A stretch of DNA of 64,000 nt from NCBI GenBank assembly GCA_964058805.1, contig CAXKVV010000013.1, forward strand, positions 682,001-746,000, given 5' to 3'. Shown here one piece after another: positions 61,106 through 64,000 of this stretch (within the stretch, counting starts at the first letter, position 1; each line of letters begins with the position of its first letter). The stretch is from Schoenoplectus triqueter. Taxonomy: Eukaryota; Streptophyta; Magnoliopsida; Poales; Cyperaceae. The notes beneath the pieces were generated by a model, which saw only the letters and a program-made list of their open reading frames with translations, was not told the DNA's origin and did not search any database. The translations under genes were made by a program, and so were the position numbers.

Positions 61106-62390
61106 TGTTTTTTTCATTTTTCTTTCAAATATAAATTGAATAACAATTAAAAAGTACTTAAATTATTTGAAATAGTTGAAATATATATATTGGATATAGA
61201 AGTTGGGGGTATAGAAAACTTTTCTCTATTATATATATTAGTTATTGAACTTCAAACGGGTCACTCTCGACCCCTCAAATCCTCGATTGTACCTCCATAA
61301 TTCATGAGGGTAACGAGTCTAAGAGAAGAATGCGGCCATCCATCCGTTTCAATACAGAGGGGAGGGTCATTAATTGTAAAGGTGAATCTGATCCGATATG
61401 AGAAATTTGTCTGATTCATCTAAATTCGAATTTGATTTAACTTAATTTTTTTTTAAAAAAAAATAAACTAATTCGAATCCGATCCGACCTTATCCAAAAT
61501 CAAATGATCTTCAATCCAATCGAAATCTATCAAATATCTAAAAAAAACATATGTAAATTGACCCGACTCTGATCCGACATGATTTTTTCTAAAAAGTCAA
61601 ACCGACCCAACCCGCCTGACCCGAACCGACCCAATCCGACCCACCCGCCTGATTTTCACTTGGCATTTTGTCATATATATCATTCCACTTGGTTATGCAT
61701 AGGCGAGGTACCACTTGCAATAGGTGGTACTGCAGTACTGACAATTATATTATGCACATGTGGTCATAATATGCGCCGGTTTATTTTGTAATTTTGGACC
61801 AATAAAGCACCAGATACATTTAATCTGAATTAAAATTTTGTAATACAGAAAGCGTGTTAATAATATTTCGTTTGGCAAAAATTGTTTAGGACTAGGTCCA
61901 CTAATACTACTACTTTAATTACATGTGAACTCAATGCAATTTTCAAAAGGATAAATAAAACAAAGGAATTGATGTTCGTGAAAGATTTAAAAAAAATGCA
62001 AGTTTGGAATCAGCTTTTATGTAATGATAAAGATAATAATCTCCATGTAAAATATTATAAATTCAAATTTTAATTGGCAACTCTTTATAAATATTTAAAT
62101 AATTAAATAATTTAGACTACCATCTTTACTTCAAAAAATAGAGATGTTTGTATCTAACTTTTCAAATAGAACTTTTCATTAACATGTATAAATTTTTTTC
62201 ATATGTAATTTTTGAAATTTCAGGCTATGCAATATTTATTGTCATCTATTTTAAATTTGTGGTTCAATGCATGCATTTCAATATCACAGAACTGACTTAT
62301 AGTAACCCCATTTAATAATATTTTAAAAAAATAGTAAATAAATAGGGGTTAATATTTTTCAAAGAAATAAAGATAATATTTAATAATGAT
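61106..62390. other. No gene recognised
   Basis: AT-rich. A CCGACCC/ACCCGCC-rich patch (61600-61655) encodes only a proline-rich chance frame. Confidence 0.5.
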
Positions 62391-62830
62391 TTTAGTTACC
62401 AATAATTACAAAATATATACCAAAAATAATAAAAAATACAAAAAAAAAATTAGTAATGATTTTATGAAAAATCATTACTAAATATCAGTGAGTCCCACAT
62501 AAACTATGTCATAATCTATTATCCTACGTCAGAACCTAGTGACAGATACCTTCGGTGATGATTTTATGAAAAAAAAATATATATTACTAAAGGTCGGTGG
62601 ATATCACCTCAAAAATTTTGTCAAAACACCTTTATGTCTATTTTCAGTAATGATTTTTATGAAAAATTATTAGTGAAGATCAGTGGGTCTCACGTTATAA
62701 TTTATGTCAAAACACCTCAATCTATGTCAAAATTTATGTCATATGTCCATCTCCGGTATCGATTATTTTTCATCAATAATATTACTAAATGTCAAAGGAT
62801 TCCTACCAAAGAATCTATGTGAGAACACCT
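62391..62830. repeat. Three degenerate repeats with AGTAATGATTTTATGAAAAA
   Basis: Units near 62450, 62550 and 62640 share AGTAATGATTTTATGAAAAA, then ATTACTAA and GTCAGTGGGTC-like phrases. Part is an inverted repeat (TAGTAATGATTTT..AAAATCATTACTA). This looks like the subterminal region of a DNA transposon, but no terminus is found. Confidence 0.5.
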
Positions 62831-63291
62831 TGATATTTTCCTTCAATTAGCTATATACCCACGCGTTGCAGCAGACTCTTTTATTTAAATATTAAAATAT
62901 TATAAGATAAAAAAATTTATATTTATTTAATATTAAATTATAAATTCATCAAATTATACAGAAAACTTATAATAAAGACTATATTTAATCTTGGATGAGA
63001 TTTTTGCACAATATGAGTTAATGATTCATGATTTTTATGGCAAGAAAAGTAAATTATTCTAACATATATTATCATCATTAATTTCTTATCAAATATGCAC
63101 AAGATTGCTAAATAAAAAAATAATATTATGAAAATAATAGTATATATGGGAAAGAAATTGAGAGAAAGAGGAGATCAATGAACGTGATCTCATATATTCG
63201 ATTGATCAAAAATAAATATTATCCGTCTAATTGAAAGATAAAATTAGTATAATAAAAAAATATTATGATAAAAATTGGACTCTCTAATTCT
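62831..63291. other. No gene recognised
   Basis: AT-rich, no feature seen. Confidence 0.5.
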
Positions 63292-63441
63292 TAGATGTTT
63301 TATATAATAGTATAGATAATTCAAAAAAATAACACCCACAAATTCGCCCAAGTATTCTGAACTTTTTAGATGTTTTATATAATAGTATAGATAATTCAAA
63401 AAAATAACACCCACAAATTCGCCCAAGTATTCTGAACTTTT
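63292..63441. repeat. Perfect 75-bp tandem duplication
   Basis: 63292-63366 and 63367-63441 are identical by eye, each from TAGATGTTTTATATAATAGT to TTCTGAACTTTT. The lack of differences indicates a recent event. Confidence 0.9.
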
Positions 63442-64000
63442 ATGATATCCGCCATCCATGCATACACCATACGACGCTCCTGATCGAATGAACTCACAAT
63501 AATAAATCTTTTGCGGTTAAATTTTGTAGATTTTAGTCATTTACTATGTATTTAATAATCCATATCTGAAAGCTATCTTACATATTAAACTCTGATGCGA
63601 AATGGTGAAATGATACTGGCGTCTTCATCCCATACCGGACCGTAGGCCATAACCCATATGTATATTGGTTTTTAACATAGATTCATACAAAAAAGTTATT
63701 TGTAGAAATTATAAAAATATTATACATATCATAATTTAATTATGCTTAAAGAAAATCATTATTTTATTATAGCACTTAAAAAAATAAAAATAAAAATGAA
63801 AAGATATATTAATATTTTGTTAATTATAAATATTTATGATAACAATTTTTTGTTGAATAAATAGTAAAATTTTATATTTGAAACTCCAAAAAGGTTGATC
63901 CTGTAGACTGTGGTTAGAGCCCTTCTCGCGTAGGCATGTCTAATGAATAGTCTGCTATCATAGACTAGCATCCTCTAGTCTCTCTATTCATATGAAACTA
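63442..64000. other. No gene recognised
   Basis: AT-rich flank to the window edge, without recognisable coding or RNA gene. Confidence 0.5.

Noticed and set aside
61579..61791. Proline-rich ORF
   Set aside because: Encoded by CCGACCC-type simple repeats; no conserved domain or start context.
63880..64000. Possible tRNA-like segment at the window end
   Set aside because: No consistent cloverleaf or A/B boxes can be traced.

Overview
The window is nuclear DNA of a flowering plant. The evidence is one intron-containing R2R3-MYB gene with the standard plant intron positions, plus plant-type transposable elements of at least six classes: Ty1/copia, Ty3/gypsy, L1-type LINE, MULE, CACTA and foldback/MITE. 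I see no bacterial or organellar gene organisation. The only host gene that looks intact is the MYB gene at 38503-40147 (minus strand). It resembles the MYB60/MYB30/MYB96 group.

Layout. 1-6300: a very long LTR that enters from the left edge, a relative of the complete solo LTR at 49820-56245. 6301-12572: a decayed copia element on the minus strand. 12573-14117: no gene. 14118-36092: a MULE with terminal inverted repeats of about 400 bp. It carries two convergent genes, a plant-mobile-domain (PMD) gene on the plus strand and a MURA-type transposase on the minus strand, and each TIR seems to supply one promoter. This MULE is interrupted by a young copia element with 2,100-bp LTRs, and both the copia and part of the PMD gene are duplicated in an odd chimeric arrangement. 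36093-41245: the MYB gene between two related TTA-microsatellite-rich repeats. 42450-44450: an L1 LINE fragment. 44410-45146: two foldback elements. 45170-47094: the 3' part of a CACTA element with a Ulp1-like protease gene. 47095-48384: Ty3/gypsy RNase H-integrase remains. 49396-56600: an unrecognised decayed ORF split by a 6,426-bp solo LTR flanked by a perfect GGGGC duplication. 56601-64000: AT-rich DNA with short tandem repeats and no recognisable gene.

How the parts relate. The window is a nest of insertions around one MYB gene. In the MULE, the PMD gene and the transposase read towards each other from the two TIRs; both have decayed, mostly through tryptophan-to-stop changes. The nested copia is young (its LTRs differ at about two sites) yet lacks most of RNase H and part of gag, so it was probably mobilised in trans.

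Most unusual signals: (1) the 6.4-kb LTR family carries an array of about 15 short stem-loops with a shared loop (around GATCTGTAGTA) and arms that change together between units; (2) the nested copia leader repeats a hairpin five times; (3) the copia U3 holds five TGACATCAT boxes at an exact 12-bp period; (4) the MULE TIRs contain CG-rich perfect palindromes; (5) the chimeric junctions at 18198/18199 and 30810/30811 are either a real rearrangement or an assembly artefact. All comparisons were made by eye.
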